This document shows positions 12,137 through 23,054 of a stretch of DNA of 64,000 nt, piece by piece. Position numbers and translations under genes: made by a program. This DNA comes from Charina bottae (lineage: Eukaryota > Chordata > Lepidosauria > Squamata > Charinaidae). The notes under the pieces are model-generated. The model worked only from the letters and a program-made list of their open reading frames with translations, was not told the origin of the DNA and searched no databases. Positions within the stretch are counted from its first letter, which is position 1. Each line of letters begins with the position of its first letter. Where the stretch lies: assembly GCA_023362775.1 (NCBI GenBank), contig JALMGJ010000008.1:33963001-34027000 (forward strand), given 5' to 3'.

Positions 12137-13103
12137 TTGAAGAAAAGGCTAACCTTCGTAGTAATAAAAAAGGAACAACTAGAGAAGACACATGAAACAA
12201 TCAACAATGTCTTCAAACAAATAAAATTCACAAGGGAAGAAGAAAACAACAACACACTACCATTCTTGGACATCCACATCAGTAGAGGAAAGGATGGCAA
12301 ATTAGGAACACAAGTTTACTGCAAAACAACCCACACTAACCAAGTGATCCATTACCAAAGTAATAACCCAACCTCTCACAAGAGGAGCTGTGTAAGAACA
12401 TTATTCAGATGAGCAGAAAAGTATGCAGCAACCCAGAACACCAGAAAAAGGAAACAGACTGCCTATACAACATCTTCCAACAAAATGGATACTCACACAA
12501 CTTTACCAAAAGGTGCCTGACCACTCAACCCACTACAGCACAACCAACACAAGCTATGAAAACGATAACACTGCCATACATCAGAAACATCTTGAAACTA
12601 CCAACAGACTATTACAACCACACGGCATCACTGTAGCACATAAACCAACCAAAACCCTTCAGAACATCGTAAGTAAACCAAAAGACCCAGTCGTCCAAGA
12701 AGAAAAAACAGGAGTTATCTACAACATACAGTGTAAGGACTGTAACAGCCACTATGTAGGACAGACTGGCAGAAGACTAGCAGAACGCATCCACGAACAC
12801 CAACTAGCAGTCAGAAGACAAGATGAAAACTCCTTAATCTCACAACACATGGACAGACTTAACCATACTTTCAACTGGGAAACTGTGAGCATCTTAAACC
12901 AAGCCAAATCCAAAAATGCTGGAGAATTCCTGGAAGCTTGGCACTCAGACAAAGCAGCCATCAACAGACACATAGAGGAAAACAAAATTTACATACCATT
13001 CAAAAGAGACAATAAAAAAGCTAAAAAGGAAACAAAAAGACCAGAACACCTCCTTGCCAGTAATCAACACCCAGATAAGGAAAGATTAACAATCAAGCAG
13101 TAA
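12137..13103 (+). pseudogene. PLE RT C-terminus plus GIY-YIG endonuclease remnant
   Basis: Frame 12137-12412 encodes the distal RT ([25 protein letters not shown]). The product continues, after a frameshift near 12409-12425, in frame 12423-13103. The second frame has the zinc-binding/GIY-YIG region ([20 protein letters not shown], then [11 protein letters not shown]), which in PLEs nicks the target. The RT catalytic aspartates are missing through 5' truncation, so it is not functional. It is closely similar to the 17-kb copy. Confidence 0.88.
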
Positions 13104-13204
13104 ATAACAGTCTAATCAAGGAACTACCAAGGAGAGAACAACACCCCAACCACCACTGTCAGGGCAAGCTACAGTATATAAACAGGGAGCAAACCCCACT
13201 CTCT

Positions 13205-13256
13205 TCGTGCACTGAAGACGTTGCCTAGTCGGGCAATTAAATATCTGCAAGAAAAC
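13205..13256 (+). ncRNA. degenerate hammerhead-ribozyme motif
   Basis: CTGAAGA (13212-13218) and a stem II GTTGCC/GGGCAAT remain, but the GAAA core is TAAA and the usual GUC is ATC, so it is probably inactive. Its position at the 3' end of a PLE matches the other copies. Confidence 0.55.
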
Positions 13257-13329
13257 AACCAACCTCAGAGAGCACCAAGGACTCCACAATTCAACCCTGA
13301 GCTACAGATATTCTCTTCTAGTGAATTTA

Positions 13330-13930
13330 TTTTATTTTCACTTATTTTCATATTTGTTATACTAGAGTATTTAAGTACTTTTATTTTTAACTGTTTTATA
13401 ACTTGTCATTTTTGGACATTCTAAATTCTAAAAAGTCCTTTTAAAACAGTTAAGTGTGCATATTTTTTCATCAGTAGAGGGCACTATGGTACTGAAACTT
13501 TCTCAGCATCATGCCACCCCCTGCTGATGAGAAAAAAATACAACTTTATTCATTTTGCTGTTATTATTTTCAGGGGCAGAAGAAGTCAGTGCTTTTTCCA
13601 TCAGTTCCAGCTAAAATAAAACTGCAGCTGTTGCATGGGGAAACTGGGGGCATTTTGGAAGCCTGGAGGGCAAAGTTATGTGAAAAGCTGAGAAACCATG
13701 TTCACTTTAGCATTGGGTGACTTTAGGGTTTGGGGCAAGATGGAAGATGGGAAAGAGTGGATGAGGAAAATAATGTTGGGCATAGGAAGGACTGGTTGCA
13801 GGCAGATGGAGCTTGTAGGAAGTATATGTGTGTGTATGGGGGGAGGGGAAGGCCAAAGAATGGTAGGTGAGATGTGGAGTAGGTAGCCTGAGCTGTCAGG
13901 AGCTTTCAAAGTGGCCATGGGGGATTCTTC
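13330..13930. other. no feature seen
   Basis: No domain-bearing frame. The short G-rich stretch near 13836 (GGGGGGAGGGG) could form a G-quadruplex. Otherwise anonymous. Confidence 0.35.
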
Positions 13931-13935
13931 TGAAT

Positions 13936-14046
13936 GTGCATGATCTATGCTCTATTGTTTTATTGTTTTCCTGCTTTCAATAGTGTAAGCCATCCAGAGT
14001 TCCATGGAGTTCTTGCAGCCACTAAATTGTACAAAGAAATAAATCA
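13936..14046 (+). repeat. L2-like 3' tail fragment
   Basis: GTGTAAGCCATCCAGAGTTC followed by a hyphenated GCAGCCACTAAATTGTACAAAG and AATAAAT corresponds to the degenerate 3' end of L2-type elements. Weak but repeated design in this window. Confidence 0.4.
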
Positions 14047-14394
14047 GTGTGGGGAACCCCAAGGGCTGCATAAGGGGTTGGGGAAGGGGAGATGGTTGCA
14101 GCTATGTCGGAGGGGCAAGATTTTGGAATAGAGGTGTTACTAGACTCCATTTATTGCTGCCCCCCTCCCTATGCTATGAGGGAAACAGATTCAGAATCTA
14201 GCAAAATCTCTGAAAACCATGACATTGTTGTGAGGGTTTGGTGTCACTGCTGACAGTGTCATACTGCTGTTAAACATGAAGCTTCTATATGTTTTTTATC
14301 CCAGTCTGCTGATTCTGGATGGATGAGGCAATGTGGGATGCTTGTGGTTTTATAGAACAAAAGATGGTTGGATAGTAGCTGTGGATGACAACCA

Positions 14395-14520
14395 TATAGA
14401 GCCATGGTGGGGAACCCATAGTTTGCCAGATACTGTTGAACTGCAGCTCCAGCTTTATTCCTCATTACCACACTGGCCAGAGCTGCTAAGAGTCGTGTTT
14501 CAACAATATTTAGAAGGCCA
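14395..14520. mobile_element. old hAT-like MITE fragment (family B)
   Basis: GCCATGGTGGGGAACCCATA, then GTTGAACTGCAGCTCC, and an approximately complementary far arm. Similar text occurs at about 41285-41375 and 50850-50930, indicating a dispersed old family. The hAT assignment is from general familiarity only; no clean target duplication was found. Confidence 0.35.
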
Positions 14521-14570
14521 TACATACTCTAATGTAGACTTAAATGCTGGGTTCACTCATTACACTAATC

Positions 14571-14840
14571 CAGGGCTTTCCAAAGTTTTCCCGCAGTGAC
14601 ACACCAACCGCCGTTGGTGTGTCGCCGCGGGAAAACCCGGAAGTGCCGCCGTTGCGGCAGCGCGCAAAAACCCGGAAGCGCTGCTGCCGCTTACGGTTTT
14701 TGCACGCCGCCATTGGTGTGTCGCCGCGGGAAAACCCGGAAGCACTGATGTTGATCAGCGCTTCCGGGTTGTGTGGCGACACACCAGACTGTGTGTGGCG
14801 GCACACTTTTGTGTCGCGACACACAATTTGGAAAGCTCTG
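14571..14840. mobile_element. hAT-type MITE (family A, copy 2)
   Basis: A 270-bp element with termini CAGGGCTTTCCAAA and (reverse) CAGAGCTTTCCAAA and an exact 8-bp target duplication CACTAATC (14563-14570, 14841-14848). The interior is strikingly GC-rich and repeats a block starting TTGGTGTGTCGCCGCGGG twice (about 14614 and 14714), with CCGGAAG/CTTCCGG palindromes. It shares termini and TGTGTC subterminal motifs with the 5008-5231 copy. Confidence 0.9.
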
Positions 14841-14848
14841 CACTAATC

Positions 14849-16997
14849 CATAATGGGATCTGTTTGATTTCAAGTTACTGCAGTATATCAACCTGGGTAT
14901 TATAGGGTACTTGTTTTTATTAAAAAAAGTATAATATATGACTTACGGTGACATATACAGTAACAAACCAATTATAAATGATGTGTACCCAAGCAACACC
15001 TGATTGATAGTATTGCTGGTGCAGTAGCTGTTTAGTGGAAAAGCAGGAAAAGCAGTAGGTTCTACATGCTGGCAAAACCATTTAAGGCAGTGCTGTTAGG
15101 AAGATCGAGGATCTATGTGGCAAACCCAAGTGCTTCACAATTCTGGCTTTGTGAAGGTTAACAGGTTCCTCCAGCACAAGCGGTGGGCAATGCAGCACAA
15201 AGGAAGTTTACCACAATGCCACCCCCACTGCATTTTCGTAAGGCTATGCAAGACAAGGGGAGCAGCAGCAACAAGGTTTATAAATATATAGCACAAAGAA
15301 ATCCTTTCCATAGTGGGAATATATGGCATCCGGCAGTTTTATGACGTGCACCTCAGACGTCTGTGCATGCTTGGAATTCATTTGTCTCTATTGCTGGTTT
15401 TGTGATGGCAAGTAGAGCCCTGCTCTCATAAAAAAGGAGGGACAGATTGAAAATTTCCATATGAGACAGAAAGCCTGCGATGATGTTGTTTATGCAACTC
15501 ACATCATGAGCTGAAAAAGAGAAGAAATACGGACCTCAACTATAGAATGCATTCCTAATGAAGGCTGGAGAAGCATATAAAACCTGCATTCTAAAGCACA
15601 GACTCCTATATGACAGTGGATTAGAAGTATCTCAGTCCAAGAAGTAGTGATTTTTTTGACTGAATACACCAGACTGGCATCGTTGTATTGTGAAGATATG
15701 AGTGCCATTTGGCCAGAGAGCACAAAAGTGGATGGAGAAAAAAACAGATTATTATCTTTCTTACGGTAGGCACACTGGGGAGATTTTGCAGAGTGCAGGA
15801 AAAACCTGTCAAGAAGACAAGGGATGAAAGAAGAAAAGCCATCTGTCACTGGCACAAACTCCAGAACTTCTGAATATTTGGAAGTGTCGAACAATTTATC
15901 AGTGTTTTCTTCTGTCATTCTTTTCAAACCTTCCAACAGGCTAAATGGAAGACAATTTGACACAAACAAACTGGCAATGCTGCCACTTTACAAGATTCTC
16001 TCATTTGTAACAAATAAGTGAAAGTAAAAATTCTCCAATTATTTGAAATGAAGACCTCTCAGCTTAGCAGAACAAAGCAATATCCCCAAAATGGAACAGT
16101 TTGCTGTCATTCCCAGTAGTTCTCTATCTCTCTTCCTTTCTCTGGGATGTGTCAAGATTAAGAAATATCTGTGATACAAGGTCTACGACAAATCCAGAGG
16201 CACAACTAGCCATGGGGGTGGGGGGTGGGCAGTGAAGGGCAGAGGGGGTCAAAATGTAAAGGTGATGGTTGCAACCACATGAGTGAAGCCTTGCGTTGAT
16301 TGCATGCTTGTGGCCACCAACTTGATTTTTTTTTTCATTTCCTCTGACAACACCCCTGGCCTGATGGCAACATTTTGCAATTTTTGTTGGCTCAGGGACC
16401 ACTCTATGTTCTAGAAGGCATAAAGCATCTGTTTTGCCCCTTAACCCAAGTAATATATATATTTTAAAAGATTGTTGCTTCTTAATTCCATTCAGGTTTG
16501 GGGTGATTCTTAGAGCAACAACAGAGATGCTGACAGGCCACCTGTGGATACCAGGCCACACTTTCTGTGATCCTGCCCTATGGAATAGCTAGCTATGGAA
16601 AAACACATTTTACTTTCAATGCCATTTGGACAACACAGAACCACTTAACAGAACTTTTGCAAATTCTGCCTGTAAAATTCTCTTGCCATCTTACTTGGGA
16701 AACTAATTGCTAACCTCAGGCTAAAAGTAACATCTCCTACAGGGATAGAATCTGTCCTTTTGGCCCAGGTGCCACTGAAACATTGGTGCTCATCCTGCTT
16801 TATTGTATCATTTATACATATAAGTGTGACAGCATATTTTGCCTCTGACTAAGAATAATCATGGATGCCAGATGACTTGTTTGTTAGATAAAAGACCCAG
16901 GCTCTACATTCCAAGTTGAAAAATTTTGCATCTCTGCTTATTACTGTAAACTTGTTCCAAATTTATGGCTACGTAGAATATGGTGTCATTTTTATGC
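14849..16997. other. anonymous sequence, one unexplained frame
   Basis: No repeat recognised. A minus-strand frame of 156 codons at 15499-15969 stands out in length but has no motif I recognise, no splice or promoter context, and its length is within what chance gives over 64 kb. A G-rich run near 16209-16229 could form a G-quadruplex. Confidence 0.35.
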
Positions 16998-17043
16998 CAG
17001 ATATTAAAGCTGTGGAGTCCTTGGTGCTCTCTGAGCCTTGTTG

Positions 17044-17095
17044 TTTTCTTGCAGACGTTTCATTGCCAGGCTAGGCAACATCATCAGTGTGAAAA
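17044..17095 (-). ncRNA. hammerhead ribozyme (PLE type), best copy
   Basis: Minus strand, 5' to 3': stem I strand UUUUCACA, core CUGAUGA (17081-17087), stem II GUUGCC/GGCAAU, core GAAA (17058-17061), ACGUC with the cleavage triplet GUC (17054-17056), and stem I strand UGCAAGAAAA. UUUUC pairs with GAAAA and CA with UG across a small bulge. Stem III is only the self-complementary ACGU, which matches published PLE hammerheads proposed to cleave as dimers. All core nucleotides are intact. Confidence 0.8.
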
Positions 17096-19225
17096 GGGAG
17101 TGGAACCTGCTCTCTGTTTATATACCCTGGCTTGTCCTGCCTGTGTTGGTGGGAGTGTTGTACTCTCCTTGGTAGTTCCTTGATTGGGTTGTTGTTTGCT
17201 GCTTGGCTGATTGACTGAGATAATAGTTCCTTGATTAGGGTCTGTTGTGTTGTTTGATTGCTCCTCTGCTGCTAATCTTGGTGTTAATCCTTGCCTATCT
17301 AGTTGTTGATTGCTGGCAAGGAGGTGTTCTGGTCTTCTGGCTTTTCTATTGTCTCTTATGAATGGTATGTAAATGTTGTTTACCTCTATGTGTCTGTTGA
17401 TGGCTGCTTTGTCTGAGTGCCAAGCTTCCAGGAATTCTCTAGCATTTTTGGATTTGGCTTGGTTTAAGATGCTCACAATTTCCCAGTTGAAAGTATGGTT
17501 AAGTCTGTCCATGTGTTGTGAGATTAGGGAGTTTTCATCATGCCTTCTGACTGCTAGTTGGTGTTCGTGGATGTGTTCTGCTAGTCTTCTGCCAGTCTGT
17601 CCTACATAGTGGCTGTTACAGTCCTTACACTGTATGTTGTAGATAACTCCTGTTTTTTCTTCTTGGGCTACTGGGTCTTTTGGTTTACTTACGATGTTCT
17701 GACGGATTTTGGTTGGTTTGTGTGCTACGGTGATGCCGTGCTTTTGTAACAGTCTATTAGTAGTTTTTGAGATGTTTCTGATGTATGGCAGTGTAATCCT
17801 TTTCATCGCCTCTGTTGGTTTTGCTGTGATGGGTTGAGTGCTCAGGCACTTTTTGATAAAGTTGTGTGGGTATCCATTTTGCTGGAAGATGCTATATAAG
17901 TGGTCTATTTCCTTTTTCTGGTGTTCTGGGTTGCTGCAGTGCATTTGTGCTAATCTGAATAGTGTTCTTACACAGCTCCTCTTGTGGGAGGTAGGGTTAT
18001 TGCTTTGGTAGTGGAGCACTTGGTTAGTGTGGGTAGATTTCCGGTAGACTTGTGTTTCTAGAGTGCCATCATTTCCTCTACTGATGAGGATGTCCAAGAA
18101 GGGTAGTGTGTTGTTGTTTTCTTCGTCCCTTGTGAATTTTATTCCTTTGAAGATGTTGTTGATGGTTTCATGTGTTTCCTCCAGTTGATCCTTTTTTATT
18201 ATGATGAAGGTGTCATCTACATACCAGATCCATACTTTGGGTTGTATGTGTGGGAGTGCTATCCTTTCTAGACGTTGCATTACTATCTCTGCTATGAGTC
18301 CTGAGAGTGTTGATCCCATAGGTGTTCCTTTGATTTGTTGTTATATTTGTCCATCAAACTGAAAGTAGGTGGTGAGGCAGAGGTTGATGAGGTCCATGAT
18401 TCTGGGTATTTTGATCTTGGTGTATCTGGTTAGGTCGGGTGTGTTACGTAGAACTGTTGCCATGGATTCGATTGCTAGTGCTTGGTCTATGGATGTAAAG
18501 AGTGCAGTGACATCAAATGACACCATAATTTCATCTTCATCTATTTTTAGGTCTTTGATTTTCTGGAGGCATTGTAGTGGGGAGTTGATAGATTATTCAC
18601 TCTCCTCTGTGAGATGCCCAAGTTTTCTTGTAAGTTCTTTAGCTATGTTGTATGTGGGCATCCCTGGTAATGATACAATTGGACGGAGTAGTATGTCGGG
18701 CTTCTGTATTTTGGGGTGTCTGTAGAAGTGTGGGATGATGGGTCCACTGCTTTTAATCTGCCTCTGTTCTTCTTTTGTGATTTGACCTTTCTTGTTTAAG
18801 TCGTTGAGGACTCTTTTGACCTGGTTGTCCAGTTTCTGTATAGGATTGGTGTTTACTGGGGTGTAGGTTTCTTTGTCCTCAAGTAATTCTTTGGCTTTTT
18901 GTATATATTGTGATCTGTCCATAATGACGGTGGTGCGGCCTTTGTCTGCTGGGAGGATGATGATAGTTTGGTCCATCTTTAGGTGTTTGAGGGCTGCTCT
19001 ATCCTCTGCATTCAGTTGGTTCTGTTTCCATGTCCTTCTGGTTTGTGGTATGATTATCTGTCTTACATTCTCTTGGGTTTCTGTATTTAGTCCTGTAATT
19101 TTCAATGCTGATTTGAAAGCTGCAAAGAATTCTAATTTATTTGTATCCTCTGTGTTATAATTGAGGCCTCTCTGCAAGATACTGTGTTCTGTAGTGGATA
19201 ATGGGCGGCTGGACATGTTGACCAC
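17084..19225 (-). pseudogene. PLE polyprotein: RT + GIY-YIG endonuclease, two stops
   Basis: One continuous minus-strand frame, 19225 down to 17084 (and open further to the 5' junction near 19339). Only two in-frame TAA codons interrupt it, at 18593-18595 and 18341-18343; the three open pieces of 210, 61 and 411 codons are all in the same phase. N-terminal region, then RT fingers/palm (MVSFDVTALFTSIDQ; KGTPMGSTLSGL), catalytic YVDD (18212-18223), a linker, then the GIY-YIG nuclease with its Cys pair ([20 protein letters not shown]; about 17589-17655). No frameshift is present, so decay is recent or the copy is young. Product would reverse-transcribe its RNA and nick the target. Confidence 0.9.
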
Positions 19226-19352
19226 CCATTCCAGTTCCGGTACTTCTTTGTTTCTGGGGTTTAATTTAAGTAGTTTAGTTTGGAGTTTAGCTTTCCTTTT
19301 TTCTGCTTGTCTCAGTGATGTGGTCTTGATTGTAGTAGTCAGATATTAAAGC

Positions 19353-20345
19353 CTCCTACTTATTATGTGTGTTGTAAATATTATTGTATATCATGGGTAC
19401 TTGCTTGAGATAAAAAGTGCAATTTGCTTCTCCACCACAATATGGTGCATATTACTTTCACCATATTACTGTATTCTAGTTTTTTCCTAAGTAGACCCCT
19501 TGAGTATGAATTCATAACAGTGTGGAATCACAAGGAAGAGTATGGTGCAGTGTAATATATGCAGGGCAGTTCTCCAAACTCAACATAGCTCCACATTCTC
19601 CATTCTGGGCTTGAGGTATCTGCAAACTGAAATCCTTAGCTACCTTTTCAAGACTATTGTTTTCAACTCTGTCTTCCTGATTTCCAGCTTCAACTTTATA
19701 AAACTGTGGGAAGTTAGGATCCACATCTAATTCTCTTACTCATTCAAGTCTGTAGATCTATTCTTGAGCCAGTATTATTCTATTGCCTCTAACCTCCCTA
19801 AGGTGGTACTACAATACAGTATAACATCATTTATTTATTTGCTTACTTATTTACTTATAGCAAAAAATGAGGAGGAGGAAGAGGAGAAGGAGGAAGGTCA
19901 AAGGCATATACAAGTTACATTTAACAGTCATTAAAAAGAGAATAATACACATTGAAATAAAAGAGCATAATAACACCTAAAATTGTTCAACACCTAAGCA
20001 AGATATTTAAGTCTACTTTCAAACCTCCACTGCATGGAGGTATCAGTCTCATGGCTTCTCATTCAATATTCTTAAAATATTGGGAAAAACTAGTATTTTG
20101 GAATGGGCCACTGGTTCAGTCCATCTTGATTACTAGACTTGCTCATCATGGAAAAATGGTACAACCAAAGATTTATCCTACTGTGGACTTTCAGTTGAAT
20201 CTCTGATCAGGCTTGGCCCTGAAAAAGCCTTAATAGAGGCCACTTTTAAAAAAATCCTGCATTTGGTTGGGCAGAGAGACAGATTTCAAGTCTTGAACTA
20301 TTGCAGTAAAGACCTCTTGTACAAGTCTTCTGTTACACCTTTATT
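19353..20345. other. no feature seen
   Basis: AT-rich sequence, including a purine-rich GAGGAGGAAGAGGAG run near 19870. No frame or repeat family recognised. Confidence 0.35.
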
Positions 20346-20348
20346 ATA

Positions 20349-20466
20349 CCTTCCTTCCTTCCTTCCTTCCTTCCTTCCTTCCTCCCTCCCTCCCTCCCTT
20401 CCTCCCTCCCTCCCTCCCTCCCTTCCTCCCTTCCTCTCTTCCTCCCTCGCTTCCTCCCTCCCTCCC
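20349..20466 (+). repeat. (CCTT)n/(CCCT)n microsatellite
   Basis: A ~118-bp uninterrupted pyrimidine tract, CTTCC units turning into CTCCC units, with no purines on the plus strand until its 3' part. Such mirror-type tracts can adopt triplex DNA. Confidence 0.97.
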
Positions 20467-20469
20467 CAT

Positions 20470-21880
20470 TTCTCACTGAAGAGCCTTTCCTCTATCAAAG
20501 CTTAATGTCTTACCCTCTAAGTGCTAGAGGGAAACTATAGTTCTGAGTCCCACTCTCTGAACATTTATGTCCATGCCCAGATGAAGCTACTGAAATAGTT
20601 GCTCATGTACTGTGGAAGTGATAGTTGGCAGTCTGAGCTAATAACTCCCTACTTTACAGCTAAATTCTGTTGCATTGCAATTGCCATCAGAAAGCACTGG
20701 GCTTGAATTTGGCTTTAGTGTTTCTTTCACATCACAATCAGCTGAGCCTGTGATTCCGCAGCAAAAATACAGCTATCACCATTGTGGAATCCAATTCCAA
20801 CACAACTTATTTTGCAAATACCAGCTGAGCAGCAAGTTTGGAATAGGCGAGTTTCTGAAATGCCATGCTAATCCTTTTGTCATGCAACAATACTGAACCT
20901 CCATATCTTACCCTGACATGCCATGAAAACTGTTACTCTTCAGAGCAGTGTGTGACATAACCCAAAACCATAAAAAGCATAAGATGGTATCACATAATTC
21001 CCAGTGTTAGAATTTGCTGGGCAGAAACAGGACTATCAAGACAGCATCCTCATTTTGTATTTCCTGGGGTGGGAAAACTCTACATATACATCCATTCTCC
21101 ATAACTAATGCCTGTTTGCTCACACACACAAGTCAACCTTTCAACAGAAAGAACTCTGAAAATTTTGATCCCAAACCACTAGGAAGTGTCACAATGTCAC
21201 AAGCTCAGTGGGCTAGTTATTACTGGCATTCTGTGCTTTTATTAATCTGCATCTACTTTCTCCCTAAATAAAGAAAAATTGCCAGAACTGAGATTCGCAC
21301 ACCAATTCAGTGATCAATTCAGCTCAAGCGAAACAAGAGGAGTCTAGCAGTACTGCATCTATATAGCAAGCAATCCCTTCCTTGCCTATCACCATGAGGC
21401 CAAAGGAAAAGTTGAATCTACATCTTGGCCTCCAGAAAGCCAAAGGAAAGGAAAATATGCTTAAAAATTGTAGGGAAGGCACACACCAACACACAAATAG
21501 ATGCTGGCTTAGTGGATTTGATAGCAAGAAAGAAAATAAGAAAAAAGTGAGAGAAGATTGCATAGTCTGTGGCAAAGTTAAGAACTGGAAGAAATTCATT
21601 CAGTCCCCTGGAGGCCTTGTTCCTGGATACTCAGAAAGAGTCTTGCCCTTTTTCTTTTCCCAGTTGCTGTTTTATTAAACTGTTGCCATGTAACTTGACT
21701 ATCTGTATCATAGCTTCCTGCTGGGTCCATTGCAGGTCCCCATCCTATGTCTTTGCTTCTAGCACTTGAGCTTCTCAAGGGATGAATCAGTCTCAGATTT
21801 ATAAAGCACACTCTCGCACACCAGAAATGGATGCTCCTAAAGCTATTGCTGTGCTCAAAAACCTATTGTCACCACAGGCA
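20470..21880. other. no feature seen
   Basis: No domain-bearing frame, RNA gene or repeat recognised over 1.4 kb. Short overlapping frames on both strands look like chance. Confidence 0.35.
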
Positions 21881-21885
21881 ATACT

Positions 21886-21999
21886 GTATGCTTTCCTGCA
21901 TGTGCCATTAGGAAATAGAGATTAATACAACTTCCCAGTTGCATTACTGGGAAGCAGCAATAAGCTTTGTTTCCTAATGGCACATGCTAGGAAGCATAC
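21886..21999. repeat. nested hairpin with 30-nt arms
   Basis: Outer arms of 30 nt (21886-21915 and 21970-21999) are reverse complements at 27 of 30 positions. Inside, a second perfect stem CTTCCCAG (21931-21938) pairs with CTGGGAAG (21947-21954) around an 8-nt loop. It may be a palindromic MITE, a miRNA-like precursor or a cruciform-forming site; no target duplication is evident. Confidence 0.7.
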
Positions 22000-22396
22000 A
22001 CAAACACACAGAAAGAGAGAGAGGGCAAAGATGAGAGTGTTAAGATATAGCAATGTAATTAACATTTCCTTATGTTGAAGAGTAATGGGCCCAGGATAGA
22101 ACCCTGAGGTACCCCAATGCATACCTCCCTCCATGTGGACATAGACCCTTTAAGGACCACATTTGGCTATGGTTATTTAGCCAACTGTGAGTCCACCTGG
22201 TAGTGGCACTACTCATGCCATATTGTTTCAATTTATCAAGAAGGCGGCTAAGGTCTATTTTATCAAATACCTTACCAAAGTGTTAGTACACTACATCCAC
22301 AGGTTTCTGTTGGTCCACTAACCTAGTCACATTGTTAAAGACAGCAATAAGATTTGTCTAGAAAGACCTGTTTTTAACAAATATATACTAGCTTCT

Positions 22397-22730
22397 AAGG
22401 GGCATGGAGGCTCAGCGGGTAAGATGCCAGGCTTGTCGATCGGATGATCGCATGTTCGGAGGTTTGAATCCCTAGCCCCGCATGATGGAGTGAGCTCCCA
22501 CACTCTCCCCAGCTCTTGCCAACCTAGCAATTCGAAAGCATGCAAATGCAAGTAGATAAATAGTTATCACTTTGGTGGGTAGGTAACAGTGTTCCGTTTG
22601 CGTCATGCCGGCCACATGACTGTGGAAGCGTCTTTGGACAATGCTGGCTCTTCGGCTAACAAACGGAGATGAGCACTGGCCCCTAGAGACGGACACGACT
22701 GCACAAATGTGTGTGGGGAACCTTTACCTT
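22397..22730 (+). mobile_element. Sauria-type SINE inserted in CR1
   Basis: A full-length copy (head with GGCTCAGCGGGTAAG, B-box-like GGTTTGAATCC, BovB-like tail GACGGACACGACTG) flanked by an exact 13-bp target duplication TATACTAGCTTCT (22384-22396 and 22731-22743). It interrupts the CR1 and so is younger than it. It is more diverged than the 3126 copy. Confidence 0.93.
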
Positions 22731-22865
22731 TATACTAGCTTCTGGTAATCACCCTGTTCATTTCTAAGGGCTTGCAAACCCATTGATTTTTTTCCCCTAG
22801 GATTTTCCCAGGTATTTATGTGAAGCTGATTGATCTGTATTTTATGGGTCCATTTTTTCCCCTTT

Positions 22866-23054
22866 CTAAAATACTGGAATAACATTGGCTCTTCTCCAGT
22901 CCTCTGGCACTTCCCCCATGTGCCGGAATTTCTGAAAAATTTCAGTCAGTGGCTTTGAGGTGACATACACCAATTCCTTTAACACCCTGGAATGTAAAAC
23001 ATCTGGTCCAGGGGACTTGAATTCGTTCAGAGCAACTAGGTGTTTTCTCACCAA
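22866..23054 (-). pseudogene. CR1 ORF2 RT fragment
   Basis: A 62-codon open piece of a decayed CR1 ORF2 covering the finger region of the reverse transcriptase. The surrounding coding sequence in both directions is recognisable but frame-shifted. Confidence 0.8.

Larger units (their letters stand above)
12131..13325 (+). mobile_element. Penelope-like element, 5'-truncated
   Basis: A plus-strand PLE fragment beginning just after the RT catalytic motif (first residues correspond to those following YVDD in the 17-kb copy) and running through the GIY-YIG endonuclease to the terminal region with a degenerate hammerhead. It ends after CTGAGCTACAGATATTCTCT, the same end as the 51-kb element. Target duplication not found. 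Confidence 0.85.
17011..19339 (-). mobile_element. Penelope-like element, nearly complete
   Basis: A 2.33-kb minus-strand PLE flanked by an exact 13-bp target duplication CAGATATTAAAGC (16998-17010 and 19340-19352). The coding region is open right up to the 5' junction, so the 5' end is truncated or very short. The 3' end carries a hammerhead motif and ends in AAGGACTCCACA. The combination of RT plus GIY-YIG endonuclease plus hammerhead defines the endonuclease-positive Penelope group. Confidence 0.93.

Noticed and set aside
20263..20505. Frames on both strands across the CCTT tract giving Ser/Leu/Pro and Glu/Gly/Arg repeats
   Set aside because: Translation of a microsatellite; no coding evidence outside the repeat.
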